Positions 54,811-64,000 of a stretch of DNA of 64,000 bases are shown piece after piece. A model generated the notes under the pieces. The model was not told where the DNA came from. It worked only from the letters and a program-made list of their open reading frames with translations, and did not search any database. Position numbers and translations under genes: made by a program. Every line of letters begins with the position of its first letter. Position 1 is the first letter of the stretch. Source of the DNA: Sphingomonas aerolata (lineage in GTDB: Bacteria > Pseudomonadota > Alphaproteobacteria > Sphingomonadales > Sphingomonadaceae); NCBI RefSeq assembly GCF_003046295.1, contig NZ_PZZN01000003.1, positions 558,001-622,000 of the forward strand, given 5' to 3'.

Positions 54811-55986
54811 ATGCATATCCACCCGCTTATCTCCGACAGTGCCACGCTCGCCAATCTGTGCGCGCGCATGGCCGACGCCGACTATGTGTGCGTCGACACC
54901 GAATTCATGCGCGAGAGCACCTATTACCCGGAGCTTTGCCTGATCCAGATCGCCGACGACAAGGAAGCCGCGGCGATCGACCCGATGGCGCCGGGGATCG
55001 ACCTGAAGCCGCTACTCGATCTGCTCGTCGAGAATCACGACGTGCTGAAGGTCGTCCATGCCGGCGGGCAGGATATCGAGATCGTCTATAACCTCACGGG
55101 CAAGACGCCCTTCCCGCTGTTCGACACGCAGGTCGCAGCGATGGCGCTCGGCCAGGGCGAACAGATCGGCTATTCGAATCTCGTCGACAGCTGGCTCGGC
55201 ATCGCGGTCGACAAGGGCGCGCGGTTCACGGACTGGGCACGCCGGCCGCTTGATGCACGCCAGATCGAATATGCGATCGGCGACGTGACGCATCTGTCGA
55301 AGATCTTCCCCAAGATGCTCGAGCGTCTACGCAAGACCGGGCGCGGCGTGTGGCTCGATCAGGAGATGGAGCGGCTCGGCGATATCGCCAATTATGCGAA
55401 CGATCCCGACCTGGCATGGAAGCGAGTCCGGATCTCGGGGCGCAAGCCCGACGTCCTCGGCCGGTTGAAGGCACTGGCGCGGTGGCGTGAGCTCGAAGCG
55501 CAGGCGAAGGATCTGCCGCGCGGGCGGATCGTCAAGGACGAGACGCTTGGTGACATGGCAGGGCATCCGCCGCGGAAACAGTCCGACCTTGCCCGAGTTC
55601 GGGGGCTTTCCGCCACGTGGGCTGGCAACGATATCGGGGCGCGACTGATGGTCGCGATCGAGCAGGCACAGCCGCTCGGCGACGATGAGCTGCCGCCCCG
55701 CGACGATCGCAAGCCGGGCCTTGGCAAGGAGGGCTCGCTGGTCGCGGATCTGCTGAAGCTCCTTCTCAAAATCCGCTCGCGAGATATTGATGTAGCGTCG
55801 AAACTTCTTGCGAGGACCGACGAACTTGAGGCGCTGGCCGCGGGCGTGCGGACGGGCTTGCCGATGCTGGAGGGGTGGCGGTTCGACCAGTTCGGCCGCG
55901 ACGCGCTGGACCTGGTCGAGGGCCGACTGGCCTTCGCGGTGATCAACGGAAAGTTGAAAATGACCCGTACGGAGGACGCGGCATGA
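54811..55986 (+). CDS. rnd: Ribonuclease D
   Basis: The 391-residue product has the DEDDy exonuclease motifs: VCVDTEFMRE, then GQDIEIV and FDTQVAAMALG, and YAIGDVTHLSKIF, followed by an HRDC-type C-terminal domain (DPDLAWKRVRISG, LARWRELEAQAKDLPRGRIVKD). It trims tRNA 3' ends. The ATG at 54811 (MHIHPLISDS) is preferred; one in frame at 54784 is an alternative. The next gene overlaps its stop. Confidence 0.93.
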   Translation: MHIHPLISDSATLANLCARMADADYVCVDTEFMRESTYYPELCLIQIADDKEAAAIDPMAPGIDLKPLLDLLVENHDVLKVVHAGGQDIEIVYNLTGKTPFPLFDTQVAAMALGQGEQIGYSNLVDSWLGIAVDKGARFTDWARRPLDARQIEYAIGDVTHLSKIFPKMLERLRKTGRGVWLDQEMERLGDIANYANDPDLAWKRVRISGRKPDVLGRLKALARWRELEAQAKDLPRGRIVKDETLGDMAGHPPRKQSDLARVRGLSATWAGNDIGARLMVAIEQAQPLGDDELPPRDDRKPGLGKEGSLVADLLKLLLKIRSRDIDVASKLLARTDELEALAAGVRTGLPMLEGWRFDQFGRDALDLVEGRLAFAVINGKLKMTRTEDAA

Positions 55987-56288
55987 AGCGGGCGCTGCTT
56001 GCGGTCGTGCTTGCTTCCGCCGGGTGCATGCCGGTCGAGATGCGCGACCGCACGCCCGGTGCCGCGACGCCAACCCCGCCCGGTGCCACGTGCAAGATTG
56101 AAGCCCTGGGCGATCTGGTCGGCAAGCGCGCAAGCGATGCACGCGCGGATGTGATGCTGGCCCGATCGGGCGCGCGGACGCTGCGGTGGATTGCGCCGAA
56201 CGACGCGGTGACGATGGACTTTCGGACCGATCGCCTGAATGTCTATGTCGACGGCGCGAGCAGGATCGAGCGTTTCACCTGCGCCTGA
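55983..56288 (+). CDS. I78-family peptidase-inhibitor-like lipoprotein
   Basis: The 101-residue product has a signal peptide MKRALLAVVLASAGC with a probable lipidated Cys. The mature part (CKIEALGDLVGKRASDA, ARSGARTLRWIAPNDAVTMDFRTDRLNVYVD, IERFTCA) matches the Inhibitor_I78 family, which resembles potato-type serine protease inhibitors. It overlaps rnd by four bases (ATGA). Confidence 0.85.
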   Translation: MKRALLAVVLASAGCMPVEMRDRTPGAATPTPPGATCKIEALGDLVGKRASDARADVMLARSGARTLRWIAPNDAVTMDFRTDRLNVYVDGASRIERFTCA

Positions 56289-56312
56289 CCCTGATTGCGC
56301 GTTCGTCTCCGG

Positions 56313-57824
56313 TCAGGCGATCGCGAGCACAGGTTTCCGGCCGATGGCCGCGGCAAGCGCCGCGTGTCGCCGCTCAACGGCTTCCCCGTAAAGTCCCCGA
56401 TCTGCGGGTAGCAGCGTAAGCGTCAGCGATACGCCATCATCGGTGAGGCGCGAGCGTTTGAGCGGTCCGGCAAGCCCCCCGCTCATCCGCTGCCCGAGAC
56501 GCATCGCAAGTCCCCAGGCCGTCGCGCTCTGGATCTCTGCGGGTGTCGCCAGGCGCTCCACGGGATCCGCGGCGGCCAGGTCACCGCCGAGGCTGGTATA
56601 CAGTGCCTGGGCGAGCATACCCCGACCCGGTGCGTCGATCGCGACCCAATTGCCGTGCAACGCGACTTCGACCCCGCGCTCGGCGCGAAACTCCGGATTG
56701 GCGCGCCAACCCACATCTGCCAGGAGGCAGGCAGTGTGGCGCAAGCGCGCCACCGCCGGGGGCTCGGTAACAAACAACGGCGCGATCCAGCGATCGAGCA
56801 GGTCGCCATGTTCAGGAAAGCGGCCGAGCAGTCGCCCCTCCTCGCGTGCGGCTTCGATCAGGGGGTCGAGGGCCCGCGCCGCCGGTTTGAGGTCGCCGTA
56901 GAGCAGCCCTTCGCGAAGGCCGTACGCAGAAACGATCGTCGTCTTGCTGCCGAGCTGGCGCATGAGAATGCCGAGCAACGCGGCGGCGTCGCCGAGCGTC
57001 GCGATCCGCCCGGACGACAGGCCCGGAATGGCTTTCAGGCGTGGCTTGGACAATTGCGGGATGGTGCGACTGAGGCGCGTGACGGTCGCCGCGGTCATAG
57101 GATATTGATGGATGATCGGCAGCGGATAGTCCGATAACTCCATATCGAGCCGCGCCAGTGCCCGCCATGACCCGCCGACGAGATAGAGGGGCAGTCCCTG
57201 CCCGCGTGCGGCCCAGCCGGCGGCGCGCACGAGCCGCGCGACATAACGCTCGAGCACCTTGCCGCGTTTCGCCCGCATCGGTCCGATACGCAGCACGCCG
57301 AGGGGGAACGAGACGCTGTCCTCGATCTTGCCACGGCGGACGCGTACGAGCTCGAGGCTGCCGCCGCCGAGATCGCCGACGATGCCATCCGCCTCAGGAA
57401 TCGCAGACAGCACGCCATAGCCCGCAGCGCTCGCCTCCTGTCCGCCCGACAACGTCTCGACCTTGAGCCCCAACTCCTCTGCCGCGGCGATGAGGTCACC
57501 CCCGTTCCGGGCATCGCGAACTGCTGCCGTGGCAACCGTCCGCAGCGTCGAACACTCCATCTCACGCGCAACCGCGGCAAACCGCGCAAGCGCCACCTTA
57601 GCGGTCTTGAGTGCTGACTTTTCGATCGTGCCCGTCGCCGCCAATCCGCGGCCGAGGCCCGCCAGCACCTTCTCGTTGAACCGGATCGCCGGCAGTCTGG
57701 GCGGTCCCTGATAGACGACGAGCCGGATCGAGTTCGATCCGATGTCGATGATCCCGGTGCGCGGATGGTCGTCGACCTCAACCTTTGGCGTCGCGGTGCC
57801 GAACAGAAGGTTGGTAACGCTCAT
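56313..57824 (-). CDS. ppx: Exopolyphosphatase (Ppx/GppA family)
   Basis: The 503-residue protein has the actin-fold phosphatase signatures GIIDIGSNSIRLVVY, TVATAAVRDARNG, GQEASAAGYGVLSAI, GIVGDLGGGSLELV and LPLYLVGGSWRALARLD, with an HD-like C-terminal domain. It degrades polyphosphate from chain ends or hydrolyses pppGpp. It overlaps the ppk1 stop by four bases and converges on the I78-type gene. Confidence 0.94.
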   Translation of the reverse strand: MSVTNLLFGTATPKVEVDDHPRTGIIDIGSNSIRLVVYQGPPRLPAIRFNEKVLAGLGRGLAATGTIEKSALKTAKVALARFAAVAREMECSTLRTVATAAVRDARNGGDLIAAAEELGLKVETLSGGQEASAAGYGVLSAIPEADGIVGDLGGGSLELVRVRRGKIEDSVSFPLGVLRIGPMRAKRGKVLERYVARLVRAAGWAARGQGLPLYLVGGSWRALARLDMELSDYPLPIIHQYPMTAATVTRLSRTIPQLSKPRLKAIPGLSSGRIATLGDAAALLGILMRQLGSKTTIVSAYGLREGLLYGDLKPAARALDPLIEAAREEGRLLGRFPEHGDLLDRWIAPLFVTEPPAVARLRHTACLLADVGWRANPEFRAERGVEVALHGNWVAIDAPGRGMLAQALYTSLGGDLAAADPVERLATPAEIQSATAWGLAMRLGQRMSGGLAGPLKRSRLTDDGVSLTLTLLPADRGLYGEAVERRHAALAAAIGRKPVLAIA

Positions 57825-59986
57825 CGCTGTCGACGGAGCGAAAGCGTCGGCACGGTTGCGCTCGTGGCAAGCGATGCACCACGGCCGGAAAGAGACGGAT
57901 TGGTCATGAAATACCGATGCAGGTTGAACGGACGATCGCCGGGATCGACGCGAGAATAATCGCCGTCGGGTCCTAGCTCCCAGCTTTGCTCGTTGTCGAT
58001 GAGATTGGCGACCATCACCTGGTCGAGGATCTGGTCGTGCACCGTCGGGTTGAGGATCGGCAGCATATATTCGACGCGCCGATCGAAATTACGCGGCATC
58101 CAGTCGGCGGACGAGATGAACAGCTTCGCACCGTCGTTCGGCAAGGCCTTCCCGTTTCCGAAAGCCCAGATACGGCTGTGTTCGAGGAACCGGCCGATCA
58201 CCGATTTGACGCGGATCGTTTCGGACAGGCCGGGCACACCCGGTCGGAGACAGCAGATGCCGCGGATGATGAGGTCGATTTCGACCCCTGCCCCGCTCGC
58301 CTCGTACAGCTTCTCGATCACCGCAGGGTCGACCAGCGAGTTCATCTTCGCCCAGACCCCTGCCGGTCGCCCCGCGCGCGCATTGGCGATCTCGACGTCG
58401 ATCAGGGTCATCAGATTCTTCCGGAGGTCCCGCGGGCTCAGGCTGACACGGGCCATGTCCGTCGGTTCGACATAGCCGGTGATGTAGTTGAACATCTGCG
58501 CGGCATCGCGCCCGACCGCCGCGTCGGCGGTGAAGAAGCTGAGGTCAGTGTAGATCTTGGCCGTGACGGGGTGATAATTGCCCGTCCCGAAATGGCAGTA
58601 GGTCCGGAACGCCTGCCCCTCTCGGCGGACGACCAGGGAAACCTTTGCATGGGTCTTCCAGTCGATGAACCCGTAGACGACCTGCACCCCTGCGCGTTCC
58701 AGCGCGGAGGCCCAGACCATGTTCTGCTCCTCGTCGAACCGTGCCTTGAGTTCGACCACCGCGGTGACAGACTTTCCGGCCTCGGCGGCCGTGATCAGCG
58801 CGTTGATGACGGCCGGCTGCTTGCCGGCGCGGTAGAGCGTCTGCTTGATGGCCACCACGTCGGGATCGTTCGCCGCCTGCTTCAGGAAAGCGAGCACCAC
58901 CTCGAATGTCTCATAGGGGTGGTGAACGACGATGTCCTTGGCCTTGATCGCCGCGAAACAGTCGCCACCAAATTCACGGATACGTTCTGGAAAGCGTGGC
59001 GTGAACGGCGGGAACTTGAGATCTGGGCGATCCTCCTCGACCAGGCCGTCAAGATCGACGATGCCCAGCAGATTGCCGCTTTCGGTGATGATCGCCTCGG
59101 CCCCGCCGAGTTCATCCTTGAGTACCGCTGCCAGCACGTCCGGTATCCCGGTCTCCAGCTCGAGCCGGATCACCCGGCCCCGGCGCCGACGCTTGATCGC
59201 GTTGGCGAAGTAGCGGACAAGGTCCTCCGCCTCCTCCTCGATCTCCATGTCACTGTCGCGCAGAACCCGGAAACTCGCGGCGGCAAGAACCTCATAGCCC
59301 GGGAACAGTACGGGTGCGAACCGCTTGAGCAGCGTCTCGATCGCGACGTAGCGCGCGGGTTCGCCAGGCAACCGCACGAAGCGCGTCATGGTGTGCGGCA
59401 ACATGACCAGTTCGCGGACTGGTTCATTGTCCGACCGGCGGACGAGGTCGAAGATCACCGACAGGCCGCGGTTCGGGATGAACGGGAACGGGTGCGCAGG
59501 GTCGAGTGCCTGCGGGGTCAGGATCGGGAAGATCTGCTCGCGAAAATGCGTTTCGAGCCAATCATCGGCTTCGCCCTCGACGGCATCGCGGCGCAGGACA
59601 AACAGCCCCGCTTCGTCGAGCAGCACACGAAGATCGCCCCAGACCGCCTGCTGGCTCTCCATCAGCGCGTCCGCTTCGCGGATGATCGCGGTCAGCTGCT
59701 GCCCGGCGGTCAGGCCGTCGGTCGAGCGACGATCGACGTCCTGCGTCTGCTGACCCTTCAGTCCGGCGACACGCACCATGAAGAACTCGTCGAGATTGGA
59801 TCCCGAGATAGAGAGAAATCTAAGCCGTTCGAGCAACGGGTGCGCCGGATTGCACGCCTCCTCGATAACGCGCCGATTGAACGCGAGCCAGGAAAGCTCA
59901 CGGTTGAAAAATCGGTCGTTCGGCTGGGCGCCGATGGGATCGTCGTCGTCTTCCGCTTGGCGGACGATATGCGCTGGACGGTTCAT
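57821..59986 (-). CDS. ppk1: Polyphosphate kinase 1
   Basis: The 721-residue product has the PPK1 domains in order: N-terminal (FFNRELSWLAFNRRVIEEA), head (RNRGLSVIFDLVRRS), C1 with ALKARFDEEQN-like AVVELKARFDEEQN and the autophosphorylated His in CHFGTGNYHPVTAKIYTD, and C2 with SADWMPRNFDRRVEYMLPI. It builds polyphosphate from ATP. It is in one minus-strand operon with ppx downstream and hdaA upstream (15 bases). Confidence 0.97.
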   Translation of the reverse strand: MNRPAHIVRQAEDDDDPIGAQPNDRFFNRELSWLAFNRRVIEEACNPAHPLLERLRFLSISGSNLDEFFMVRVAGLKGQQTQDVDRRSTDGLTAGQQLTAIIREADALMESQQAVWGDLRVLLDEAGLFVLRRDAVEGEADDWLETHFREQIFPILTPQALDPAHPFPFIPNRGLSVIFDLVRRSDNEPVRELVMLPHTMTRFVRLPGEPARYVAIETLLKRFAPVLFPGYEVLAAASFRVLRDSDMEIEEEAEDLVRYFANAIKRRRRGRVIRLELETGIPDVLAAVLKDELGGAEAIITESGNLLGIVDLDGLVEEDRPDLKFPPFTPRFPERIREFGGDCFAAIKAKDIVVHHPYETFEVVLAFLKQAANDPDVVAIKQTLYRAGKQPAVINALITAAEAGKSVTAVVELKARFDEEQNMVWASALERAGVQVVYGFIDWKTHAKVSLVVRREGQAFRTYCHFGTGNYHPVTAKIYTDLSFFTADAAVGRDAAQMFNYITGYVEPTDMARVSLSPRDLRKNLMTLIDVEIANARAGRPAGVWAKMNSLVDPAVIEKLYEASGAGVEIDLIIRGICCLRPGVPGLSETIRVKSVIGRFLEHSRIWAFGNGKALPNDGAKLFISSADWMPRNFDRRVEYMLPILNPTVHDQILDQVMVANLIDNEQSWELGPDGDYSRVDPGDRPFNLHRYFMTNPSLSGRGASLATSATVPTLSLRRQR

Positions 59987-60001
59987 CGGTCCTCTAGGGG
60001 C

Positions 60002-60646
60002 TTAAGGTGACGTGAAAAGCGGCAGATCAAGGGCAAGTTGCGGTCGTAGGATCAGGCCAGCCTCGGTCAGGGTGGTGCGTGCAAGATTAATGGACAAGCG
60101 CTTGCGGCGTTCCATGGTTTCCTGATCCAGCGCATCGACGGTTCGCGTGACGGTAATATGACTACGCTCGATTCGCGACGCGAGCCAGTCGATGAGATCA
60201 GGCCGTGCATCGACGTTGCGGCGCTCGAACAGATGCGCAAGCAACAGGCGCATGAGCTCGTCGTCGGGTGCACCGATCGCCGCGATCGGGCTTGCGGCGA
60301 GGCGCGATCGCAGGTCGGGAAGCTTGACCTTCCATTCGGGCGGTGCCGCGTCAGCGACAATGAGCAACGGTTTCTGCTCTTCCTGGGCCTGGTTCCAGGC
60401 GTGGAAAAGCTGTGCCTCGGGTACGCGTTCGGCGTCGTCGATGATCGTCCCGCCACTCTTGGCCGCGAAGATCCGCGCGAGCAGGCTGCGGCCCGACTTT
60501 CGCGGACCGGTCAGGATGGCGGTCATCACCGGCCAGGTCGCCCAATGCTCCAGCGTCTGCGCCGCACGGACATTTGAAGGGGTTACGAGGAAGGCGTCGT
60601 CACGGGGATCCGCCGGCCAACCGAGCGGCAGCGCAATTTGAGTCAT
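60002..60646 (-). CDS. hdaA: DnaA-related regulator HdaA
   Basis: The 214-residue protein begins MTQIALPLGWPAD and has LVTPSNVRAAQTLEHWATWPVMTAILTGPRKSGRSLLARIF (P-loop region, in pieces) and IIDDAERVPEAQLFHAWN. These mark Hda-type DnaA-family AAA+ proteins, which stimulate ATP hydrolysis by DnaA with the beta clamp; the N-terminal QIALPL is the clamp-binding motif. A GTG at 60661, overlapping the DUF2066 gene stop, is an alternative start. It precedes ppk1 in a conserved alphaproteobacterial order. Confidence 0.9.
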   Translation of the reverse strand: MTQIALPLGWPADPRDDAFLVTPSNVRAAQTLEHWATWPVMTAILTGPRKSGRSLLARIFAAKSGGTIIDDAERVPEAQLFHAWNQAQEEQKPLLIVADAAPPEWKVKLPDLRSRLAASPIAAIGAPDDELMRLLLAHLFERRNVDARPDLIDWLASRIERSHITVTRTVDALDQETMERRKRLSINLARTTLTEAGLILRPQLALDLPLFTSP

Positions 60647-60657
60647 TCGGTCTGCGC

Positions 60658-61902
60658 TCACCCTGTCGTCGCATTGTCCGCGGGCAGGTCCGGCGGAAGA
60701 AGCTGTGCGGTCCGGCGGATCCGGATGGTCTGGCCCGAGCCGAATACCTGATAGCCGCGCGCTTCGAGCGCCGCCTTGAGCGCTGCCGGATCACCATCAT
60801 AGGCGACACGCATCAGCGACACGCCGCCGAGTGCGAGGCTGGTCGTCGCGGCCGACCGGACGCCGGGAATCGCCCGCAGCGCCACCTCCGTCGAGGTAAC
60901 GGCCGCCGCTGCGGGCGTATCGAACTGAACGGTGATCGACAGGCCGGTGCCCCCCGTCAGGACGGCCGTATTGGCGTCGGCCGTTTCGTCGACCGGGACG
61001 GTTTCGGTCGCAATCGGATCGGGCGCAGGTGGCGGCGAAAGGCTGTAGTCGACTCGCAGCGTGCCGTTCCGCCGCGCCTGCTGGTACAGGTCGTCGATCC
61101 GCTTGACGCCGGTGTCCATGAGCTGCGGCAGCCCGTCCGGAGTGCCGACACGCAGCGTGAAACGGCCGATCAGCGCGTTGTCGGGGCCATGACGTGCTTC
61201 GAACACCCCGATGACCGGGCCACCCGGCCATTGGCGATAGAGTGTGACGACCGGAACGAGAATGTCGCTGGCGCCATATTGATCGATGATCGTCCGCCAC
61301 CATCCGCGGCCGGGCCGCTGCGTCTGGCCGACGTTCAACAATAGCGCGTCGGGACCCGACCCCGACGGGCGGACATAGTCGATACTGCTGTTGCCCGTCC
61401 GGTAGCGTGCCCAGGCCTGCTGCCATTCCGTCCGCTGTTCGAAGACCTGCCCGACACCGCCCGACCATTGGACCGGTATGACGAGCATCGGTTGCGACCG
61501 ATCCGAATAAGTCGAGATGCCCAGGAGCGATCCCGCCCGAGTCCGATCGAACAGAACGCCGAGCTTGGCGACGTAACGCTGCGGCCCGATCTGTTCGTTC
61601 TCGACGACGATACCCGAAACCAGCGAATCGAGCGTGCCGTCGGACACCAGCGCGCCGCCCCCGCCCAGCCGATTCGACAACTGCACCCAGGCCTTGCGCT
61701 GCGCCAGTCGCCAGCCGCCATAGCGGGCAGCGTCGGCGGACGGGCCCGCGACGTCGACGATGACGCCGCTGACCTCGTACGCACTCCCGCTATCGACGGG
61801 CGCTGCGCCGCGGCTGCCGCCCTCGATCTGTGCGAGCACGGCCCCGCCGCCAAGCAGGAGCGCGGCGCCGGCAAGCGCGATGGGAAGGGCACGGATACGC
61901 AT
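60658..61902 (-). CDS. DUF2066-type exported protein
   Basis: The 414-residue product has a signal peptide starting [24 protein letters not shown], then the conserved DUF2066 segments ([38 protein letters not shown] in pieces, and [13 protein letters not shown]). The function is unknown. The start MRIRALP is preferred over the longer frame to 61992. It is coupled to hdaA downstream and is divergent from purM; the starts are only 64 bases apart, so the purM promoter must overlap its 5' region. Confidence 0.85.
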   Translation of the reverse strand: MRIRALPIALAGAALLLGGGAVLAQIEGGSRGAAPVDSGSAYEVSGVIVDVAGPSADAARYGGWRLAQRKAWVQLSNRLGGGGALVSDGTLDSLVSGIVVENEQIGPQRYVAKLGVLFDRTRAGSLLGISTYSDRSQPMLVIPVQWSGGVGQVFEQRTEWQQAWARYRTGNSSIDYVRPSGSGPDALLLNVGQTQRPGRGWWRTIIDQYGASDILVPVVTLYRQWPGGPVIGVFEARHGPDNALIGRFTLRVGTPDGLPQLMDTGVKRIDDLYQQARRNGTLRVDYSLSPPPAPDPIATETVPVDETADANTAVLTGGTGLSITVQFDTPAAAAVTSTEVALRAIPGVRSAATTSLALGGVSLMRVAYDGDPAALKAALEARGYQVFGSGQTIRIRRTAQLLPPDLPADNATTG

Positions 61903-61966
61903 CACGCGGGCCTTTTGGCGAAGCAGACGTGGAAATCCAAGCGCGATGTGGCTAGCAGCACCGATC

Positions 61967-63070
61967 ATGACCGATACGCCAGACACCGCCACGCCCTATA
62001 CCTATGCTCAAGCGGGGGTTTCGATCGCCGCCGGCAACGCGCTGGTGCGCGCGATTGCACCGCTTGCCCGCTCGACGCGACGACCCGGCGCCGATGCCGA
62101 TCTCGGCGGCTTTGGTGGCCTGTTCGACCTGAAGGCGGCGGGCTTCGTCGACCCTTTGCTGGTCGCGGCGAACGATGGCGTGGGCACCAAGCTGAAGCTC
62201 GCGATCGAATGGAACCGACATGACGGCGTTGGCATCGATCTCGTTGCGATGTGCGTGAACGACCTAATCGTTCAGGGCGCAGAGCCGCTGTTTTTCCTCG
62301 ATTATTATGCAAGCGGCAAGCTCGACGCCGCGGTGGCGGAGCGCGTGGTCGCGTCGATCGCAGAGGGTTGCAAGACGGCCGGTTGTGCGCTGATCGGCGG
62401 CGAAACCGCGGAGATGCCGGGCATGTACGCGGACGGCGACTATGATCTCGCCGGCTTCTGCGTCGGCGCGGTCGAGCGGACCAACATGCTGACCGGCCGC
62501 GATATCGCGGCGGGCGATGTGATGCTCGGACTGGCGTCGTCGGGCGTGCATTCGAACGGCTTCTCGCTGGTCCGCCGTCTCGCCAGCGACCGCGGGTGGA
62601 AACTCGACCGGCCGGCGCTGTTCGATCAGGACAAGCTGCTGATCGACCATCTGATGGCACCGACTCGGATATACGTCGCCGGCCTGCTGCCGCTCCTGCG
62701 CGAACGCCGCATCAAGGGCCTCGCGCATATCACGGGCGGTGGGTTGCTCGAAAACATTCCACGGGTTCTGCCACAAGGCGTTCACGCAACCGTCGATGCG
62801 GATGCCTGGGAGCAGTCCCGGCTCATGGCGTTCCTTCAGGCGCAGGGTGCTATCGAACCGGAGGAGATGGCACGAACCTTCAATTGCGGCGTCGGCATGG
62901 TTGCGATCGTCGACGCGAACGATGTGACGATGATCACCGCTGCGCTGGAAGCCGCGGGCGAGACGGTATTCCCGATCGGGCGGATCGAGGCGGGGACACA
63001 TGGCTGCACCGTGCGCGGTTCGGCGGGCACATGGAGCGCGCGCGCCGACTGGACCGCGACTCATGGCTGA
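61967..63070 (+). CDS. purM: Phosphoribosylformylglycinamidine cyclo-ligase
   Basis: The 367-residue enzyme has [68 protein letters not shown] and [16 protein letters not shown], the AIR-synthase pattern. It closes the imidazole ring in purine synthesis. The ATG at 61967 is set by [17 protein letters not shown]. It overlaps purN by 8 bases. Confidence 0.97.
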   Translation: MTDTPDTATPYTYAQAGVSIAAGNALVRAIAPLARSTRRPGADADLGGFGGLFDLKAAGFVDPLLVAANDGVGTKLKLAIEWNRHDGVGIDLVAMCVNDLIVQGAEPLFFLDYYASGKLDAAVAERVVASIAEGCKTAGCALIGGETAEMPGMYADGDYDLAGFCVGAVERTNMLTGRDIAAGDVMLGLASSGVHSNGFSLVRRLASDRGWKLDRPALFDQDKLLIDHLMAPTRIYVAGLLPLLRERRIKGLAHITGGGLLENIPRVLPQGVHATVDADAWEQSRLMAFLQAQGAIEPEEMARTFNCGVGMVAIVDANDVTMITAALEAAGETVFPIGRIEAGTHGCTVRGSAGTWSARADWTATHG

Positions 63071-63635
63071 CAGAACGCGCGTCGGCGTGCTCCTATCGGG
63101 GCGCGGATCGAACATGATCGCGCTGGTTGAGGCGTCGCGCGCTGCGAACTGCCCTTATGAGGTGGTGCTCGTCGCGTCCGACAAGCCGGAGGCGGCCGGC
63201 ATCGCATGGGCAAAGGCCGAGGGGATAGCGACATTTGCGCTGTCTCCCCGCGGGTTGGGTAAACCGGCCTTTGAGGCGGCGATCGATCGGGCGCTCCGGG
63301 ACGCCGCGGTCGATGTCATCGCGCTGGCCGGCTATATGCGGCTGCTCTCCGACGGATTCGTCGCCGCATGGCGCGATCGGATCGTCAATATCCATCCCTC
63401 GTTGCTCCCCAAATATAAGGGGCTCGAGACGCATGCGAGGGCGATCGCGGCGGGCGATGCCACCGGAGGATGCTCGGTCCATCTGGTTACCGAGGAACTC
63501 GATGGCGGCGTCGTGCTGGGCCAGGCCGAAGTCCCGATTCTGCCAGCCGACGACGCGGACGCGCTGGCGAATCGCGTGCTGGCCGCGGAACATGCGCTAT
63601 ACCCCAGAACGCTCGCCGAGTTCGTGACACGATGA
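63063..63635 (+). CDS. purN: Phosphoribosylglycinamide formyltransferase
   Basis: The 190-residue enzyme has [38 protein letters not shown] with the catalytic Asn, His and downstream Asp region, and [15 protein letters not shown]. It formylates GAR with 10-formyl-THF. It is downstream of purM in the conserved purMN pair. Confidence 0.96.
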   Translation: MADRTRVGVLLSGRGSNMIALVEASRAANCPYEVVLVASDKPEAAGIAWAKAEGIATFALSPRGLGKPAFEAAIDRALRDAAVDVIALAGYMRLLSDGFVAAWRDRIVNIHPSLLPKYKGLETHARAIAAGDATGGCSVHLVTEELDGGVVLGQAEVPILPADDADALANRVLAAEHALYPRTLAEFVTR

Positions 63636-63660
63636 ACGCCCTGTCGAAAGCAGACGTCTG

Positions 63661-64000
63661 ATGAGCCGCGAAACACCGACCGAACGGCGTGAAGCCGCCG
63701 AAACGCGTCGCCGCTGGGTGACGCTGGCAGAGGTCCTCGCGGTCGCTGGCGTGCTCATCGCGGCACTCACGCTCTGGAGCAACTGGTCCGAGCGCAACGC
63801 GGACAAGGCCGAGAAGGCGAGCGCGCGTGCCAGCGAACAGCGCGAAAGCCGACGCTTCGAAATCCGAGCCGTCGCGGCGGAGAATGGCGATTCGCTGATG
63901 TTGCTGCGGGACGACAAGCACGATATCCAGACGGCGACGATCGCGTTCCCCTCGGCGCTGAGCGTCGAGCGCAAGGATGCCCTGACGGATCAGATCCAAC
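63661..64000 (+). CDS. Membrane-anchored protein of unknown function, 5' part only
   Basis: The frame starts at an ATG 25 bases after purN and runs off the right edge (113 residues visible). It has a basic start, one membrane helix (WVTLAEVLAVAGVLIAALTLW, about 19-39) and a coiled-coil-like Lys/Glu/Ala/Arg segment, then a possible beta domain. Not recognised. It may be in the purMN transcript. Confidence 0.7.
   Translation, partial: MSRETPTERREAAETRRRWVTLAEVLAVAGVLIAALTLWSNWSERNADKAEKASARASEQRESRRFEIRAVAAENGDSLMLLRDDKHDIQTATIAFPSALSVERKDALTDQIQ

Noticed and set aside
57986..60010. 674-codon plus frame opposite ppk1
   Set aside because: Shadow; contains none of the sequence features of a protein and overlaps a complete ppk1.

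Overview
The window is GC-rich bacterial chromosome, most probably from a sphingomonad (Alphaproteobacteria, Sphingomonadaceae, Sphingomonas-like). This is inferred from gene content and order: dusB-ntrB-ntrC-ntrY-ntrX-hfq-hflX in one block, a fused ispDF, HdaA next to ppk1/ppx and divergent from purMN, a two-domain Hfq, a CC0125/CC1285-type lipoprotein and a DUF4893 protein. No rRNA genes and no CRISPR array were seen. Two tRNA genes are present: Ala-CGC and Pro-TGG.

Region 1-16.7 kb is ordinary chromosome: the 3' end of addA, trxA, argJ, a small exported protein followed by secA, a lipoprotein, yjbQ, several small unknown genes, an OB-fold membrane protein with a flotillin, a DUF4153/4173-type membrane protein with an apparent 1-nt frameshift at its start, tRNA-Ala, a CurA-type reductase, a YpfJ-type metallopeptidase, 3-hydroxybutyrate dehydrogenase and a DUF4893 lipoprotein.

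Region 16.71-30.34 kb is a genomic island of about 13.6 kb inserted at the 3' end of tRNA-Pro(TGG). It is bounded by a 19-bp direct repeat (16713-16731 and 30325-30343); the right copy lies in the intact tRNA. A tyrosine integrase is just inside the left repeat. The cargo is a compact protein with family-A polymerase-like motifs, several small proteins (two are tiny membrane proteins too short for normal ORF calling), a NACHT-type STAND NTPase with an N-terminal membrane helix, a small serine recombinase, two exported proteins, a 1051-residue HD + Hsp90-type ATPase protein, and an HNH-endonuclease N-terminal remnant. Much of it is visibly more AT-rich than the host DNA. NACHT NTPase, Hsp90-type ATPase and restriction remnant together suggest an anti-phage (defence) island. 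This is the most likely place for an undescribed system.

Region 30.4-64 kb is chromosome again: MltB-type transglycosylase, DacA, the holB-metG-tatD-MBL operon, mazG, the nitrogen two-component block ending in hfq-hflX (minus strand), ispDF with a secreted protein and pncC, lipA with a RatA/COQ10-like protein, a PAS/winged-helix regulator, a PPK2 kinase, aspS, rnd with an I78-type inhibitor, the ppx-ppk1-hdaA-DUF2066 block (minus), and purM-purN. Genes for polyphosphate turnover (PPK2, PPX, PPK1) and nitrogen signalling (NtrBC/NtrYX) are concentrated here.
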